A stretch of 6,574 nt of DNA from CAZFQG01 sp964520785. Lineage in GTDB: Bacteria; Planctomycetota; Planctomycetia; Pirellulales; Thermoguttaceae. The notes under the pieces were generated by a model, which did not search any database, had not been told where the DNA came from, and was given only the letters and a program-made list of their open reading frames with translations. This document shows, piece after piece, positions 5,522 through 6,574 of this stretch (position 1 is its first letter; each line of letters starts with the position of its first letter). The stretch spans positions 1 to 6,574 of the forward strand of contig CAZFQG010000269.1 of assembly GCA_964520785.1 (NCBI GenBank), in the 5' to 3' direction. Both the position numbers and the translations under genes were made by a program.

Positions 5522-6280
5522 GTGAAACACCAGAAAATCGCCACCTACGTGGAGACGTTCGATGACGGTCCCGGCGGATGGTACGGCTGGATCAGCAATG
5601 CCGGCGGCCCGAAACCCCTGGAGATTCGCGAGAGTTGCGCCGTCTCCCGCAGTCCTTGGTGGATCGACTACAATCATGCGCCCCCAGGCGCGGGATACCT
5701 GCACCTGTTGTACATGCTCAATACCGGAGGTAAGCCCGGCGAGCACCAGCGCGAGGTGGAAGGAATCAACCGTTTCATCCAAGGCGGGTTTTCGAGGGAC
5801 TTCACCGGCGCAGAAATTACACTGCGTCTAAAGGGAGAGGTTGAGGCGAAAGGAGCCGGACTCGTGCTGCTTTGCCAGGCGGTGCAGGAAGGGATATGTT
5901 CCGGATGGATGCTCACCGGCCGGCCCTTTCACGTAACCCCACAGTGGAGCGAACAGACGGCGACGTTGGAGCCGGACCCGGCCCGATGGACGTGCTTGGG
6001 TTCCCGGCACGACCGGAGCGATTTCTACGGCCGACTTCCACTCGAGACGGTCCTCCGCGACGTCAACACCGACATCCTTCTGGTGCTCCATCCACTCGAC
6101 GTCCAGCCGATGGGCCCCATTCCGGGCGACCCGCACCGTCTCCGGCCCGAACGCGATTACCCGGTCTGGCGGTCCCGTTTGCCGGAGGGATACGTCATGT
6201 TGGGCGAAGTGCGGATCGCGTTTGGCGATGGCGGCGCGACGTCGAGCCCGTCGGCCGGGGCGAATGCGATTCTAAGGTGA
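5522..6280 (+). CDS. Beta-rich cytoplasmic protein of unknown function, probably co-transcribed with the gene before it
   Basis: Predicted 252 residues from the GTG at 5522, chosen because AAGGAG lies 6 nt upstream. A GTG at 5456 would add 22 residues and overlap the previous gene by 8 nt, so a coupled start cannot be excluded. There is no signal peptide or membrane segment. The sequence is rich in short beta-strand-like stretches, Trp, Gly and Pro. The opening ETFDDGPGGWYGW (11-23) recalls the first strand of jelly-roll domains such as carbohydrate-binding or laminin-G-like modules. Other conserved-looking blocks are SPWWIDYNHAPPGAGYLHLL (44-63), WTCLGSRHDRSDFYG (156-170) and VLHPLDVQP (188-196). 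I recognise no catalytic motif. The gene lies 58 bp after the stop of the W-S-H protein on the same strand, with no terminator between, suggesting one transcript and perhaps a shared process. The fold idea is an inference; function unknown. The last dozen residues (TSSPSAGANAI) look like a disordered tail. Confidence 0.7.
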   Translation: MKHQKIATYVETFDDGPGGWYGWISNAGGPKPLEIRESCAVSRSPWWIDYNHAPPGAGYLHLLYMLNTGGKPGEHQREVEGINRFIQGGFSRDFTGAEITLRLKGEVEAKGAGLVLLCQAVQEGICSGWMLTGRPFHVTPQWSEQTATLEPDPARWTCLGSRHDRSDFYGRLPLETVLRDVNTDILLVLHPLDVQPMGPIPGDPHRLRPERDYPVWRSRLPEGYVMLGEVRIAFGDGGATSSPSAGANAILR

Positions 6281-6381
6281 AGTTGTTCTCCTCGCCCGCC
6301 TTCAACTCCGCGGTCAGCTCGGTCTGACGGCTGTATCTGGCGGAAATGTACTGCTCGAAACGCCGACCATTTGGCCGGTTT

Positions 6382-6468
6382 CCGCAACGCAACGCAACCA
6401 ACGCAACGCAACCAACGCAACAACAAAACGCAACCAAAACGCAACCAAAACGCAACGGACACCCAAAA
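6382..6468. repeat. T-free CGCAA-based low-complexity tract
   Basis: The 87 bases contain no T on the plus strand. They are built from nested units: CGCAA at the left edge, CGCAACGCAACCAA twice in tandem (6388-6401, 6402-6415), a variant CGCAACAACAAAA (6416-6428), then CGCAACCAAAA twice (6429-6439, 6440-6450). The pattern suggests growth by slippage and local duplication. The tract runs directly into the first 46-bp repeat. Confidence 0.85.
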
Positions 6469-6546
6469 TCTCCCTTCCTCCCGCTTGCAATCAAACGCGG
6501 ACGCAACGGACACCCAAATTCTCCCTTGCTCCCGCTTGCAATCAAA
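6450..6546. repeat. Two 46-bp direct repeats
   Basis: Copies at 6450-6495 and 6501-6546 match at 44 of 46 positions and are separated by CGCGG only, giving a period of 51 bp. Each begins ACGCAACGGACACCC and ends CCCGCTTGCAATCAAA. The 51-bp period is divisible by three, so short open frames on both strands show a 17-residue repeat, but this needs no coding function to explain. The gap is far too short for a CRISPR spacer. Confidence 0.9.
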
Positions 6547-6574
6547 AGTTCTGTTTGATAAAATCGGGAAATAT

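Larger units (their letters stand above)
6281..6574. other. Gene-free right end of the window
   Basis: No believable gene is present. The first 100 bp hold a modest hairpin at 6310-6331 (GTCAG/CTGAC around CTCGGT, with outer pairs past a G-G mismatch) and no T-run, so it is not a clear terminator for the preceding gene. The rest is the low-complexity and repeat patch listed separately. Short open frames on both strands here consist mostly of translated repeats. Confidence 0.6.

Noticed and set aside
6195..6545. 116-codon minus-strand open frame over the right-end repeats
   Set aside because: It is built from the same repeats, then runs antisense into the end of the preceding gene. A stretch near 6281-6360 looks slightly protein-like but too short to call a gene remnant.
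6450..6546. Possible CRISPR array from two 46-bp repeats
   Set aside because: Only two copies, a 5-bp gap instead of a 30-40-bp spacer, no dyad in the repeat and no cas genes.
6346..6558. 70-codon plus-strand open frame with a 17-residue repeat
   Set aside because: Almost all of it is translation of the CGCAA tract and the 46-bp repeats; the in-frame periodicity follows from the 51-bp period being divisible by three.

Overview
The window looks like a piece of a high-GC planctomycete-type chromosome (Planctomycetota). This rests on remembered resemblance of three proteins (a large exported protein, a 289-residue protein with a W-S-H motif, and the protein that follows it) to families met mainly in that phylum. 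No marker gene such as rRNA is present, so the assignment is an inference. There is no integrase, transposase, CRISPR array, restriction gene or recognisable defence gene. I did not find a convincing new system; the best leads are a poorly described gene pair, an attenuator-like leader and a repeat patch.

Layout, left to right. Positions 1-115 hold no gene, but carry a short 10-bp-period repeat just downstream of a minus-strand tRNA-Arg (anticodon UCG, 116-189) that has a clear TATAAT box behind it. Next, on the minus strand, is a polytopic membrane glycosyltransferase of the PMT/ArnT (GT39-like) type (287-1798), with a recognisable sigma70-type promoter just upstream. A perfect 26-bp palindrome followed by a T-run (minus strand) then terminates the next gene, a 740-residue exported protein of unknown function (1977-4199, minus strand).

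Positions 4200-4593 are a divergent intergenic region of about 390 bp. On the minus-strand side it has two tandem hairpin-plus-T-run modules 20 bp apart, the distal one overlapping a competing hairpin, which resembles an attenuator. On the plus-strand side it has a cluster of inverted and direct repeats around a TAAAAT box. On the plus strand follow two probably co-transcribed genes: a 289-residue protein with an N-terminal W-S-H helical domain, a long acidic linker and a helical C-terminal segment (4594-5463), and a cytoplasmic-looking, beta-rich protein (5522-6280).

The last 294 bp contain no believable gene. They hold a T-free CGCAA-based low-complexity tract and two nearly identical 46-bp direct repeats.

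The minus-strand genes concern the cell envelope or exterior (sugar transfer across the membrane, an exported protein). The plus-strand pair appears cytoplasmic. The glycosyltransferase and the exported protein are separated by a strong terminator and the first has its own promoter, so they do not look like one operon. Long plus-strand reading frames across 1950-4121 are antisense shadows.
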